Shown piece by piece: positions 1 to 9,110 of a stretch of 64,000 bases of DNA (positions within the stretch are counted from its first letter, which is position 1; every line of letters starts with the position of its first letter). The position numbers and the translations under genes were made by a program. This DNA comes from Bradyrhizobium frederickii (GTDB taxonomy: Bacteria; Pseudomonadota; Alphaproteobacteria; Rhizobiales; Xanthobacteraceae), in assembly GCF_004570865.1 (NCBI RefSeq), contig NZ_SPQS01000001.1:496001-560000 (forward strand), read 5' to 3'. The notes beneath the pieces are model-generated. The model worked only from the letters and a program-made list of their open reading frames with translations. It ran no database searches and was not told the origin of the DNA.

Positions 1-2
1 CG

Positions 3-284
3 CTCGAGCCGACGCTGCAGCAGGATCTCAATGGCGATGGCGCCGTGGGCGCAGCGCCGCCCGCGACTGCCGGGCTCAATATGTTCGGCGAAGGCTTTGC
101 CTTCAATTTCACCCAGGGCGGGACCACCTCGTTCGAGTTGCCGGACGCCATGCCTGCGCCTGCAATTGTGCAGACAGCGTCAGAGCTGTGGGCGCAACAA
201 TCGGGAAGCCCAGACACGGCTGTAGGCGACATTCTGGCCGATTTTCTTCACAACCAGCAGGAACACGGTTTCCTGCTGAGCTGA
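3..284 (+). CDS. C-terminal part of a large secreted or calcium-binding protein (5' end outside window)
   Basis: An open frame enters from the left edge and closes with TGA at 282-284, giving about 93 residues with no start of its own that need be used. The first visible residues contain DLNGDG, the loop of dockerin or EF-hand-like calcium-binding repeats that are frequent in large secreted VCBS or hemolysin-type proteins of Bradyrhizobium (family knowledge). The remaining tail is rich in small residues and has no membrane segment. It converges with the autotransporter gene, 87 bases away. The function of the whole protein cannot be stated from this fragment. The DLNGDG assignment is fairly secure; the wider family is inference. 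Confidence 0.6.
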   Translation, partial: LEPTLQQDLNGDGAVGAAPPATAGLNMFGEGFAFNFTQGGTTSFELPDAMPAPAIVQTASELWAQQSGSPDTAVGDILADFLHNQQEHGFLLS

Positions 285-371
285 CGGCGTGGGTCGTGTT
301 GATCGACGCAAGTGTAGGCGGCTGTCCGGCGCGATTTCAAAGACGGCTGCCGCGCGCCTCGGCTTCGCAGC

Positions 372-3300
372 TCACCAAGCGTACTTGAACACGCCCTTAC
401 CGGAATAGCTGGTGACGTTGCTTGAGAACTCGCCGTCGAAGGTGGCGGCGATCGAGAAGCCGCTCAGCCATTTCATCTCGGCGCTGCCGCTCACGAGTGC
501 GGAATCGGCATCGACTTGAGCGCCGTTCACCACGAAGCTGGTGCCGGGCAGGGTCTGGAACAGCGCGGTGATTGCGCGGCTCGGATTGTAATCGTGCGCC
601 CAGGCGGCGCGGCCGCGCAGCGTCAGCACGCCGTTCTGCATGGCGTAGGATCTGTCGGTGCGCAGGCCAAGCTCAGAGCGGGTATCGGTCAGCGATTGCG
701 AAGCATAGTTCAGCCCGAACAGCCCGCCGCCGTTGAGGCTGACCTCGGAGTAATTGGGAAGATTGAAATTCGTCACCTGCGCGGCAGCGTAGGGCGTGAT
801 GCCGACCAGCGGCGTCGCGAAGCGATAGCCGCCCTCGAAGCGGGCCGAGAATGTGTCGGCCTTGAAACGGCCCTGGAGCTGATCGAAGCCGCCGGGCGCC
901 ACGGTGCGGTTGGTCGTGACGTCGTGCCAGCCATAGGCGAGCGCAGCCGAGACGTAGGCCGGCCCGAAATTGTGCCGACCGTAGACGCCGGCCTGGAACA
1001 GGTCGGCCGAGCCCGAGCCCATCGCGTTGGCGAGCGAGTAATTCAGGCCGCCGCCGCCGAGCGCAAAGCCGACCAGCGTGTCCACCGAGATCCTGTAATC
1101 CGCGCCGGCGGCACCGCCCCAGACCCGCGCCGTTAGATCCTGCGAGCCGACCGCTGCGTTGCCACCGACTTCGGCCGAACCGCCATAGCCGGCGGCCCAG
1201 ACGCTCCAGCGGCTGCTTGGGCCCGAGGAAAGGAGCGGCGCCTTGGTGGCCATTGCATAGGCCTCGCGCTCGCGCGCGGTGGCCGGCCGCATCGCGGCGT
1301 AGGTGGCTGCCTCATTGCTTTCGGCGAACTGTGCGACGCTGCCCGCCCTGGCGAAGCCACCGCTGCGTCCGACGACGGTCGGGTCGAGCATCAGGTTGAG
1401 GAACTGGCCGTCGGCATTGATCGCCGCCTGGATGATACCGGTGCCGAGCTCGCCCGAGGCGGTGGTCAGCCCCGCCGGCGACAGTGCCGCGAAGGCCAAG
1501 GGAATACTGCCGGTGCCGTTGAAGAAGTTGGTCAGTGTGTTCGCGACGTTCTGTTGGTTGACGTTGAGTCCGCCACCTTGCGCGAAATTGACGTTGACGT
1601 TGAGGAACACGTTATTGGGGTCGTAGCTCAGCGTCCCGTTGAGCGTCGGCACGTTGGAGGCGACGTTCGGGTTGAAGGTGCTGCCGGCCAGGGTGCCGGC
1701 CGCTGTCAGGATCGTATACTGCTTCTTGACCGTACCCGATGTGAAGTTGACGCTCACCGCCGCGCCGCCGAGACCGGCTGCGCCCGTGACCTGGGCGAGG
1801 CTGGCGTTGGCCGAGGAGACCTGCACCAGATAGGTCGAGGCGGCGGTAAAGGTCAGTGATCCGCTGATTGTCATTGGGCCGAACGGGCTTGTCGTGCTGC
1901 CGGGCGCCAGCGTACCACCGTTGACCGCGACGCCCGCGATCGTGCCGCTGCCGGCGAGCGTGCCTCCCGCATTGACGGTGGTCGGGCTGTTTAGAAGCGT
2001 GCCGTCCACCACCAGCGTGCCGCCATTCACATTGGTGGCGCCGGTATAGGTATTGATGCCGGTCAGCGTCTGCGTGCCGCCGGTGAGCGTGAGTCCGCCG
2101 CCGGCGCCGCCGTCGTCGATGACGCCGGCAAAAGTGCCGCTGCCGCTCGTGATCGTCAGCGTGTTGGCGCCGAGATTGACGGTGCCCGCGCCCGAGAGCG
2201 ATTTGATCGCAGTGCCGGTGCTCAAGGCCGTGATGTCGAAGACGCCGTTGGCGATCACGTTGCTCGAGGTCGCAATGCTGCCATCGGTGCCCCCGGAGGT
2301 GACGAGGTCCAGCTCGCCGAGGGCCTGGATCGTGGTCGTCCCGGTATAGGTATTGACGCCTCCGAGCGCCTGAACGGCACCACCGGCGATGACGACGCTG
2401 CCACCGCTGCCGCCGGCAATGCCGCCGTCCTGGATCACGCCGCCGAACGTGCTGCCGGACGTGATCGTCAGCGTCTTCGATCCCAGCGCGACGATGCCGC
2501 TGCCGCCCGGCGAACCAAGGCCGCGGATCGACGTGCCGGAGGTCGTCTGCGAGATGTCGAGCGTGGCATTCGCCGCGCTGAACGAGACGAACGCCGAGTT
2601 TGCGATCGAGCCCGCCCCCTTCAGTGCCAACGTGGCGCCGGCATCGATCTGGGTCGCATTCGAGTAGGTATTCACGCCGGACAGGGTCTGCGTTCCACCG
2701 AAGATCTCGAGCCCGCCGGTGCCCTGGATCGTGCCTGCAAACTCGGTCGAACCGTTGGTGATCACCAGCCCGTTGCCGCCCATGTTGACGACGCCGGAAG
2801 CGCTGCCGGCAAGCGTCGTGATTGCGTTGAACGGAACGGCCGACGCCGAGATGTCGAGTGTCGCGTCCACCGTGACGACGCTGGATGACGAGATGCTGCC
2901 GAAGCCGGAGATCGCCAGCGTTCCGGCCGAGATCGTCGTGGCGCCGGTGTAGGTGTTCGTGCCGGCCAGCGTCAGCGTGCCCGTGCCGACCTTGGTTAGG
3001 CCGCCGGTGCCGGAGATGATGCCGTCGACCTGGGTCGAGGTGTTGACGCTGCCGGTCGTGAGCGTGTTGGCACCGAGCACATAATTGCCGGCGCCTTCGA
3101 TCGATCCGGCCGTCATTCCACCGCTGGTCAGGCCCGAGATATCGAAGGTGCCGCCTGCATTGGTGATGATTTTGGCGCTGGCGCCGGTTGCAGTGCCGGT
3201 GAAGTTCGTCGTGGCGCCGTTGTCGGTGGTGATCGTGGCGCTGCCGGCAGAGGCCGAATCCTCGAACGTGACGATGCCGCTGTTGGCGAGACTTGCCGTT

Positions 3301-3800
3301 CCGGCCGTGCTGCTCTGAATGAATCTGACGTTGCCGCCGACATCGTTCGTGATGATCACGATTCCGGCGCCGCCGCTCGCGGTGCTGCTGTTCTGGAACA
3401 CCAGATTGTTGCCGGAGGTGACCTCGAAGTTCTGGGTATTGACCGTGTCGTTGTTGATGATGCCCGTTGCGTTGACGACGAACGGGTTGCCGATCGTGAA
3501 CGTGTAGGCCTGCGAGGTGTTCGCGAAGCGGATGGTGCCGATGCTGACGCCGCCGTTGTTGTTGTCGACCGCCGTGCTGCCAGTGTTGGCGAAGGTCGCG
3601 GTCCCGTCGGGCACGCTGGGGTTGGACGACCAGTTGGCCGGATTGGTCCAGTCCGAGGAGCCGCCGCTCCAGGTGCCGTCCACGGCATGCGCAGTGACGA
3701 CGCCGAGCCCGGTGGTGGCGAGGAGTGTCGCCAGGGAATGGCGCACGATGGATCGCAGCCCGTATCCGATCCGTCCACCTGCCTTTGTCGGTCCGGCCAT
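372..3800 (-). CDS. Autotransporter (type Va secretion) adhesin-like protein with PATR repeats
   Basis: The 1142-residue protein has classical autotransporter architecture. An extended signal sequence runs to AHA near residue 39. A long Gly/Ser/Thr/Asn-rich passenger is built of autotransporter-associated beta-strand repeats, visible as recurrent GGLT...GTxTL.G.NTYTG.T units around residues 260-660. A beta-barrel translocator occupies about the last 275 residues, starting near WSVWAAGYGG and ending in the aromatic residue W typical of outer-membrane barrels. The passenger should form a beta-helix on the cell surface; its ligand is unknown. It starts at ATG 3798-3800. The repeat bias opens long frames on the other strand and in other frames, which are not genes. 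It stands alone, not in an operon. Adhesion is inferred from the family. Confidence 0.93.
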   Translation of the reverse strand: MAGPTKAGGRIGYGLRSIVRHSLATLLATTGLGVVTAHAVDGTWSGGSSDWTNPANWSSNPSVPDGTATFANTGSTAVDNNNGGVSIGTIRFANTSQAYTFTIGNPFVVNATGIINNDTVNTQNFEVTSGNNLVFQNSSTASGGAGIVIITNDVGGNVRFIQSSTAGTASLANSGIVTFEDSASAGSATITTDNGATTNFTGTATGASAKIITNAGGTFDISGLTSGGMTAGSIEGAGNYVLGANTLTTGSVNTSTQVDGIISGTGGLTKVGTGTLTLAGTNTYTGATTISAGTLAISGFGSISSSSVVTVDATLDISASAVPFNAITTLAGSASGVVNMGGNGLVITNGSTEFAGTIQGTGGLEIFGGTQTLSGVNTYSNATQIDAGATLALKGAGSIANSAFVSFSAANATLDISQTTSGTSIRGLGSPGGSGIVALGSKTLTITSGSTFGGVIQDGGIAGGSGGSVVIAGGAVQALGGVNTYTGTTTIQALGELDLVTSGGTDGSIATSSNVIANGVFDITALSTGTAIKSLSGAGTVNLGANTLTITSGSGTFAGVIDDGGAGGGLTLTGGTQTLTGINTYTGATNVNGGTLVVDGTLLNSPTTVNAGGTLAGSGTIAGVAVNGGTLAPGSTTSPFGPMTISGSLTFTAASTYLVQVSSANASLAQVTGAAGLGGAAVSVNFTSGTVKKQYTILTAAGTLAGSTFNPNVASNVPTLNGTLSYDPNNVFLNVNVNFAQGGGLNVNQQNVANTLTNFFNGTGSIPLAFAALSPAGLTTASGELGTGIIQAAINADGQFLNLMLDPTVVGRSGGFARAGSVAQFAESNEAATYAAMRPATAREREAYAMATKAPLLSSGPSSRWSVWAAGYGGSAEVGGNAAVGSQDLTARVWGGAAGADYRISVDTLVGFALGGGGLNYSLANAMGSGSADLFQAGVYGRHNFGPAYVSAALAYGWHDVTTNRTVAPGGFDQLQGRFKADTFSARFEGGYRFATPLVGITPYAAAQVTNFNLPNYSEVSLNGGGLFGLNYASQSLTDTRSELGLRTDRSYAMQNGVLTLRGRAAWAHDYNPSRAITALFQTLPGTSFVVNGAQVDADSALVSGSAEMKWLSGFSIAATFDGEFSSNVTSYSGKGVFKYAW

Positions 3801-4336
3801 CAGCTCTTCTCAAATCAACAAAGAAATCATCGGGAATATGCAGCCTATGCGTGTATTGGCCCGATACCCACGCCATGTTCCCATGGCGCCGCAACGACCT
3901 GCAATGAATGGCGATCCATTTGCGCTCGTTTCCGGCCTGTTTCGCCTTGCATTTTCAGCCGTCGTGGCTACCGGGCAACATATTCATGCATTGCAACGGG
4001 GCAGGCCGGAATGCCCGAGCCCGTTCGGTGGCGGACGGTGGGTTGATGACGCCACGGATCGGGCCAGTTGGGGCAGGGAGGGCCACTGTCGTTGGGGGGC
4101 GCGGCCGCGCCCGCAAGTCGGCCCGGGAGGGGCCGGCACAAAGTGACGGTCGCAAGATCAGCGGTGAACCGCAGCCCACCTCCGGTCCGTAGCCGACGGC
4201 CCTGCCGAAGATCACCTCAGCGACAGGCCGGTGGCGGCGCTGTGTAGCGGCCCAAAGCCGTCAGCACCGCGTTCCGGTCCAGCCGGGCGCGTAAATCGCT
4301 GAACATGCCGCGCGGCGCGCCCATTTCCGGAAGCTC
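3801..4336. other. Intergenic region upstream of the autotransporter
   Basis: About 540 bases lie between the autotransporter start and the 3' end of the UDP-glucuronate decarboxylase. The part next to the autotransporter (3801-3880) is clearly more AT-rich than its surroundings and should hold its promoter and leader. The rest is GC-rich with no convincing gene. Short open frames here lack ribosome binding sites and have low-complexity Pro/Arg translations. No repeat was recognised. Confidence 0.5.
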
Positions 4337-4354
4337 GCTGCGGACATCCGCAGC
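4337..4354 (-). terminator. Hairpin just after the decarboxylase stop codon
   Basis: A perfect inverted repeat with 8-base arms (GCTGCGGA and TCCGCAGC) and a 2-base centre ends 3 bases before the stop of the UDP-glucuronate decarboxylase gene, and flanking AGCT pairs extend it. The position fits a terminator or 3'-end stabiliser. No clear T run follows, so intrinsic termination is uncertain. Confidence 0.4.
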
Positions 4355-4357
4355 AGC

Positions 4358-5320
4358 TCAGGCGATGTCGAGCGTGTGCTTGAAGTAGGCGATCGTCTCC
4401 TTCAGCCCGTCCTCGAGCGCGACCTTCGGCTCCCAGTTCAGAACCGCCTTGGCCTTGGCAAGGTCGGGCTGGCGCTGGCGCGGATCGTCCTGCGGCAGCG
4501 GCTTGAACACCAGCTTGGAACGCGAGCCCGTGAGCTTGATGACCTTCTCGGCGAGCTCGCGGATCGTGAACTCGGAATTGTTGCCGATATTGATCGGGCC
4601 GGTGACCTCTTCCGCAGTCGCCATCAACCGCATGATGGCCTCGACGAGGTCGTCGACATAGCAGAACGAGCGGGTCTGTCCGCCGTCGCCGAACACGGTG
4701 ATCGGCTCGCCCTTGAGAGCCTGGACAATGAAGGACGACACCACGCGGCCGTCATTTGGCTGCATGCGCGGGCCATAGGTGTTGAAGATGCGCGCGACCT
4801 TGATCGGCAGGCCATGCTGGCGCCAATAGTCGAAGAACAGGGTCTCGGCGCAGCGCTTGCCCTCGTCGTAGCAGGAGCGGATGCCGATCGGATTGACGTT
4901 GCCCCAGTAATCCTCGGTCTGCGGATGGATCAGCGGGTCGCCATAGACCTCGCTGGTCGAGGCCTGGAAGATGCGCGCCTTGAGCCGCTTGGCGAGCCCC
5001 AGCATGTTGATGGCGCCGTGCACCGAGGTCTTGGTGGTCTGCACGGGGTCGCGCTGGTAGTGGATCGGCGAGGCCGGGCAGGCCAGGTTGAAGATCGCGT
5101 CGACCTCGATATAGAGCGGGAAGGTGACGTCGTGCCGGACCGCCTCGAACAGCGGATTTGCGATCAGATGGGCGATATTGCGCCGGCTGCCCGTGAAATA
5201 ATTGTCCGCGGACACCACCTCGGCCCCGGTTTCGAGCAGTCGCTCGCAGAGGTGGGATCCGATGAACCCGGCTCCCCCGGTCACAAGGATGCGGCTGTTC
5301 TTGTAGTTTTCAAACGGCAT
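4358..5320 (-). CDS. UDP-glucuronate decarboxylase (UDP-xylose synthase), NAD-dependent extended SDR
   Basis: Predicted to convert UDP-glucuronate to UDP-xylose in the cytosol using bound NAD, supplying a pentose donor for surface polysaccharide. The 320-residue product has the Rossmann motif GGAGFIGSH near residue 12, a STSEVYGDP catalytic loop and the YxxxK pair in YDEGKR. The pattern [13 protein letters not shown] is typical of UXS1-like decarboxylases (family knowledge). ATG 5318-5320 (MPFENYKN) places the nucleotide-binding motif at the expected distance. An upstream in-frame start would add a 16-residue extension unlikely to be real. It sits just outside the legionaminic locus on the same strand, separated by about 160 bases from the glycosyltransferase. 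A related UDP-sugar epimerase is the main alternative. Confidence 0.9.
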   Translation of the reverse strand: MPFENYKNSRILVTGGAGFIGSHLCERLLETGAEVVSADNYFTGSRRNIAHLIANPLFEAVRHDVTFPLYIEVDAIFNLACPASPIHYQRDPVQTTKTSVHGAINMLGLAKRLKARIFQASTSEVYGDPLIHPQTEDYWGNVNPIGIRSCYDEGKRCAETLFFDYWRQHGLPIKVARIFNTYGPRMQPNDGRVVSSFIVQALKGEPITVFGDGGQTRSFCYVDDLVEAIMRLMATAEEVTGPINIGNNSEFTIRELAEKVIKLTGSRSKLVFKPLPQDDPRQRQPDLAKAKAVLNWEPKVALEDGLKETIAYFKHTLDIA

Positions 5321-5484
5321 GATCGGTTCCAGATTGTTCGCAAGGGAGCGGCTGAGTGGTATCGGCAACGGCCGGACTCGCCAATAGCCAAATGCCTTGG
5401 ATCGAGGTATCTAAACACCTCTACTGTGCATGGGGTTGTTTTCACAGTTTTTGTGGCGGGCGCGCCGGTCGCCCGGCGATCAGC

Positions 5485-6234
5485 CTAGAACTCCCGCCGC
5501 TTCAACCAGGCCCGTGCCCCCCAATGGCCGAAGCACCAGGCCGATCGGACCAGGGAGAGGTGCTCGACATTGCGGTAGATCTGCCAGACCCATTTGGCCG
5601 AGCGCACCGGGCGGCTGGAGACCGAGGAGCCCCTGACGCGGTAGCGCGCCAGATCCTCGTTGAGGCCGTAGGCGGTGTGGCCACGCTTGAGGATCGAGAG
5701 CCACAGGCAGAAATCGTCATAGCCCTCGTTCTTCATCGCGATGGGGCCGGCGATCTCGCGGTCGACCATCGCCGTCAGCGTCGCGATCGCGGTGTTCTTC
5801 AGGAGCTGGTCGTAGGTGAGCGAGGCCGGGACCTCGATCAGCCGTCCGGTGATCGTGCTGGTCTCGTTGATGCGGCGGAAGGCGGTGTAGCTGAGCGCGG
5901 CCTGCTTCTCCTGGGCGAAGGCAAGCTGCCGCTCCAGCTTCTCGGGCAGCCACAGATCGTCGCTGTCGAGAAAGGCGAGATAGCGGCCTTGCGCGGCGTC
6001 GATCGACGCCTGGCGCGCCAGCGCCGGGCCGCCATTCCTGGCCTGGCGGATCAGCTTGACGCGCGGATCGCGCTCGCCGATGGCGGCGATGATCGCAGGC
6101 GTCTTGTCGGTCGAGCAGTCGTCGGCGATCAAGAGCTCCCAATCGGCGAATGTCTGGCGCTGCACCGAGCGGATCGTCTCCTCGATCAGGCCTTCGACGT
6201 TCCAGGACGGTGTGATGATCGAGACGAGCGGCAT
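5485..6234 (-). CDS. Glycosyltransferase family 2
   Basis: A 249-residue GT-A glycosyltransferase expected to add a sugar from a nucleotide donor to a growing glycan at the cytoplasmic face of the membrane. It begins with the GT2 signature MPLVSIITPSWN, has DDCSTDKT near residue 38, and carries the metal-binding DxD as DSDD around residue 95. There is no membrane segment. ATG 6232-6234 was chosen because the GT2 motif starts there; the longer open frame upstream overlaps the next gene. It is the last gene of the long minus-strand unit that starts at the ptmE homologue, 11 bases after the Kps-like gene. Donor and acceptor are unknown. It is the only recognisable GT2 in the window. Confidence 0.9.
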   Translation of the reverse strand: MPLVSIITPSWNVEGLIEETIRSVQRQTFADWELLIADDCSTDKTPAIIAAIGERDPRVKLIRQARNGGPALARQASIDAAQGRYLAFLDSDDLWLPEKLERQLAFAQEKQAALSYTAFRRINETSTITGRLIEVPASLTYDQLLKNTAIATLTAMVDREIAGPIAMKNEGYDDFCLWLSILKRGHTAYGLNEDLARYRVRGSSVSSRPVRSAKWVWQIYRNVEHLSLVRSAWCFGHWGARAWLKRREF

Positions 6235-6245
6235 GGTGGGTCCGT

Positions 6246-7649
6246 TCAGTTCACGCGGGCCGGCTCGGCGATTGCCGCGCGCAAGGAGGCCGCAAACGTG
6301 TCGAGCAGCTTGGGATCGCTGATATAGAGCTCGCCCGGATAAGACCGGCGCCAGGCAGACTCGAAATAGGGTGCGCCTTTGGCCGGATCGAAAGACCCGG
6401 CGGAGAGCGCCTCGCGCAGCCGGGCAGGTACGTCGGCCAGACGATCGACCGCATATACCAGCGGACAAGAGCGGTAGAACGCATCGCCCATCACCACGAC
6501 CGGCTTGCCGAGCAACAGCGCTTCGGCACCCGACTTGCTGTTGACGGAGATGACCGCATCGGCACGATTGAGCACGGTGTAATTGTTGGTCTGCGGCGGC
6601 AGCAGCACGAAATTGTCGAACCGGCGCGCCAGCTCGAACAGGCGGTCGGCAGAGATCGCGCCGATCTGAGCGGGATGCTCCTTCACCACCAGCACATGCG
6701 AGTCCGGGATCGTCCGCAGCAGGAAGTCGACGGTCGCGACCTGGTCGAGATAGTCTGGCGAGCGCAGCGTCAGCGCCATGTCGGCCGGGACGTGGAACGG
6801 ATAGTAGACGAAGGGCGCCTCGGGCATTGGCTTGTAGAGCTTGCGCAGCCGTGTCGCGTTGAGCGCCATCGCGGCGTGCACGCGGGCGTGACGCAGATTG
6901 TGCCCGAACTCCTGGTGCTTGCCGAGTGCGAACTGGTCCCACAGCTTTTCGCTGAGACGGCGGGCGTTGCGCAGGTTCACGACCTTCTTGAAGGCCGCCG
7001 AATAATGATGCTGGTCCTTCTTGGGGATGACGATCGCGCGCTGCGTCAGCGTGTCGTCCAGATAGGCGCGCACCTCCGAAGACACGGCGTCCGCCGGCGC
7101 CGGCATCACGTCGGGTGCACCGAGCGTGTCGGGCGTGAAGTACATGCGGCCGCGAAAGAACGAAGGCTCGATGAACCAGTTGCGAATGTTGCGGCGCTTG
7201 GCGGCATAGAAGCTCGCGAGCACCGAGAGAAAGCCGCCCAGCTCCTGCACCAGCTCGGCGCGCTTGCCTTGCCGCTCCAGCCGGTCGAGCACCGTCTCCA
7301 TCGCGTTGCCATAGATCATGAAGCGCCGACGCAGCGCGGCAGTGTCGCGGATGCCGAAGGTGAAGCGCTCGTGGCTGAACAGGAAATTGGTCCCGTCGAG
7401 CCCGTAGGATGCGACGCGCGCGTCGAACGCGCCGCGATCGTCGGGTGAGGGGCCGGCCTTGAGGCCCTCGCGATACATATTCGTGACCGGAACGCCCTCC
7501 GCAGCCGACATCTCCGCGCTGCGATCGTCGAAGGCAAGCAACTCGACGTCATGGCCTGCCGCGCGCAATCGCTGTGCGACCGGAATCCAGAACCGGGTCT
7601 GGTATTCGGCGAGCGTGGTGATGAGAATGGTCTTTGCAGATGTTGCCAT
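6246..7649 (-). CDS. Surface/capsular polysaccharide biosynthesis protein (KpsC/KpsS-like)
   Basis: A 467-residue soluble protein with a GT-B-like layout. It starts with ILITTLAEYQTRFWIPVAQRL, has a central VVKEHPAQIG block and a C-terminal NSKSGAEALLLGKPVVVMG block. The last two are the conserved features of capsule polysaccharide synthesis proteins of the KpsC/KpsS group (family knowledge), which add the Kdo linker or related first sugars. ATG 7647-7649 gives a start directly at the first beta strand; an upstream extension would run into the neighbouring gene. It lies 4 bases from the preceding surface-carbohydrate gene and 11 from the GT2 gene. Possible role: a glycosyltransferase for the ulosonic acid made by the locus. 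That is inference. Confidence 0.72.
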   Translation of the reverse strand: MATSAKTILITTLAEYQTRFWIPVAQRLRAAGHDVELLAFDDRSAEMSAAEGVPVTNMYREGLKAGPSPDDRGAFDARVASYGLDGTNFLFSHERFTFGIRDTAALRRRFMIYGNAMETVLDRLERQGKRAELVQELGGFLSVLASFYAAKRRNIRNWFIEPSFFRGRMYFTPDTLGAPDVMPAPADAVSSEVRAYLDDTLTQRAIVIPKKDQHHYSAAFKKVVNLRNARRLSEKLWDQFALGKHQEFGHNLRHARVHAAMALNATRLRKLYKPMPEAPFVYYPFHVPADMALTLRSPDYLDQVATVDFLLRTIPDSHVLVVKEHPAQIGAISADRLFELARRFDNFVLLPPQTNNYTVLNRADAVISVNSKSGAEALLLGKPVVVMGDAFYRSCPLVYAVDRLADVPARLREALSAGSFDPAKGAPYFESAWRRSYPGELYISDPKLLDTFAASLRAAIAEPARVN

Positions 7650-7653
7650 GGCT

Positions 7654-9042
7654 CTATTTGGCGTGTTCGATCGCAATGCTCGCGAGCGGCAAGCCCGTCG
7701 TCGCGCAATGCGCGCGTTTTGCCGTAAATCGAGACGGACTGGCCTGATCGTGAGCGGCGATGCGCTGGAGTAGGGACTGGACGAAGGGCGGCGCGATCCG
7801 TTTGTCGCGCCGGGCCGGATTGAACTGGCTGCGTAGCCGCTCGGTGACCGCCGAGCCGAGCGCGGCGCTGGCGGCGCCCTTGACGATCTGACCAAGGCTC
7901 GGCTTGGCACGCGTTCCCTTCACTGTGGCAAGCAGCGAGACGTAAGGCCGGTGCGAGCTCGTTGTGCCAATCAGAACATCGGCGACGCGTTCGGCGGCTT
8001 TTCCGTCGTTGAGATGGAAGAAGGCCTCGATATCGGCGGCGTGAACGCGGGCGAAATCGAAGGTCTCAGTCTCGCGCTCGATGTGATCGATCGCGCCGAG
8101 CAGCTCTTCGAACGAGGCGACCTGACGGCTGACACGCGCGGGCAACGCGGCGTGGCCTGCCGTGGTCGGGGTGTTCAAATATTCGAGCTGGAGCGGAAGC
8201 TTTCCGAGCAATACCGATTCGACGGCCGTCCCGCAGTTGAGATGGATGACCGCGGCTGCATTGCGGATGCGGTCGAGCACGCTGCCGGTGCCGTCGATCA
8301 GGACGTTGGCGTGGCGCGAGAGCGCATTGCGATAGACGTCCTCGCTCTCGAAGGGGTGTGGACGCACGAGAATGTTGCGGTCGGGCCGCGCGGCGGCGAG
8401 CCGGTCGATCTCGACGAGATAGTTGGCGAAGACCTGCTTCAGGTCCGCGATGAAGCGATCGACGTAGGCGCCGTCCCAACCGGCCCGCACCATGGCCTCG
8501 CGCTCGCCGCCCGGCTTGCCGGTGAAGCGCGAATTGACCAGCGGAAAGTTGGCGTTGACGAGCAGATAGCCTCGCGGCTCGCCGTCGAGCAGCGCGCGCC
8601 AGCGCGGGGCAGCGAAATCGAAGCGCGGACACCCGGTGAGATGAAGCTGCTCCGGCTTCATGGTTCCGGCCGCGAGGAAGGCGTCGTGCAGCCGGCTACC
8701 CCAGAAGAAATAGCCTGCCAATATGTCGGCGTAGCCGCTGCTTTTGATGTGGGCGGCCATCGCCGGCGGCGAGTTGCCGCCTTTTTCTGCCAGCACGCCG
8801 CCTTCGGTATCGAGCACGTACAACGCCAGGCCAGTTCTGGCAAAGCTGCGCATCAGGTCGAGATTGACGGGACGTGCGTAGTTGACGACCAGTGCGTCCA
8901 GCCCAAGTCGCGGGACATCGACGGCCTGCTCGTACATCGGCACCAGCGCGACGGCGGCGCCGCGCCGGGCGAGCTGATAACCGAGCATGACTGCCCCCGG
9001 CAGGTCACGCTTGGGGTGATCGACCACCAGGCCTATGCGCAC
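7654..9042 (-). CDS. Surface carbohydrate biosynthesis protein (putative glycosyltransferase, GT-B like)
   Basis: A 462-residue protein opening with MRIGLVVDHPKRD and carrying ILVRPHPFES near residue 225 and HLNCGTAVESVLLGKLPL near residue 270. This is the same H-P and serine/glycine-E-A/S pattern as in capsule or surface polysaccharide synthases, consistent with nucleotide-sugar binding in the C-terminal half. There are no membrane segments. The start is GTG at 9040-9042. It is followed after 4 bases by another gene of similar architecture, so the two may act as consecutive transferases. The 68 bases upstream separate it from the flippase gene, with no separate promoter recognised. Exact substrate unknown. 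Confidence 0.68.
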   Translation of the reverse strand: MRIGLVVDHPKRDLPGAVMLGYQLARRGAAVALVPMYEQAVDVPRLGLDALVVNYARPVNLDLMRSFARTGLALYVLDTEGGVLAEKGGNSPPAMAAHIKSSGYADILAGYFFWGSRLHDAFLAAGTMKPEQLHLTGCPRFDFAAPRWRALLDGEPRGYLLVNANFPLVNSRFTGKPGGEREAMVRAGWDGAYVDRFIADLKQVFANYLVEIDRLAAARPDRNILVRPHPFESEDVYRNALSRHANVLIDGTGSVLDRIRNAAAVIHLNCGTAVESVLLGKLPLQLEYLNTPTTAGHAALPARVSRQVASFEELLGAIDHIERETETFDFARVHAADIEAFFHLNDGKAAERVADVLIGTTSSHRPYVSLLATVKGTRAKPSLGQIVKGAASAALGSAVTERLRSQFNPARRDKRIAPPFVQSLLQRIAAHDQASPSRFTAKRAHCATTGLPLASIAIEHAK

Positions 9043-9110
9043 CGTTCGTGTCTCCTGGTGTCGATCAAGGTGTTCATCGATCTCCTGAACATACTGGTGT
9101 ACATTGCGAG

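Noticed and set aside
2040..3000. Recurrent short sequences that at first look like a tandem DNA repeat or array
   Set aside because: They encode the PATR beta-strand repeats of the autotransporter passenger (NTYTG units), with irregular spacing and no identical repeat/spacer pattern, so not a CRISPR array.
1612..3894. A 760-codon open frame overlapping the autotransporter gene in another frame of the same strand
   Set aside because: Translation is extremely Arg/His-rich and low-complexity; it is a by-product of the repetitive GC-rich passenger region.
3955..4215. An 86-codon minus-strand frame upstream of the autotransporter
   Set aside because: Low-complexity Pro/Arg/Ala translation, no ribosome binding site, no recognisable domain.
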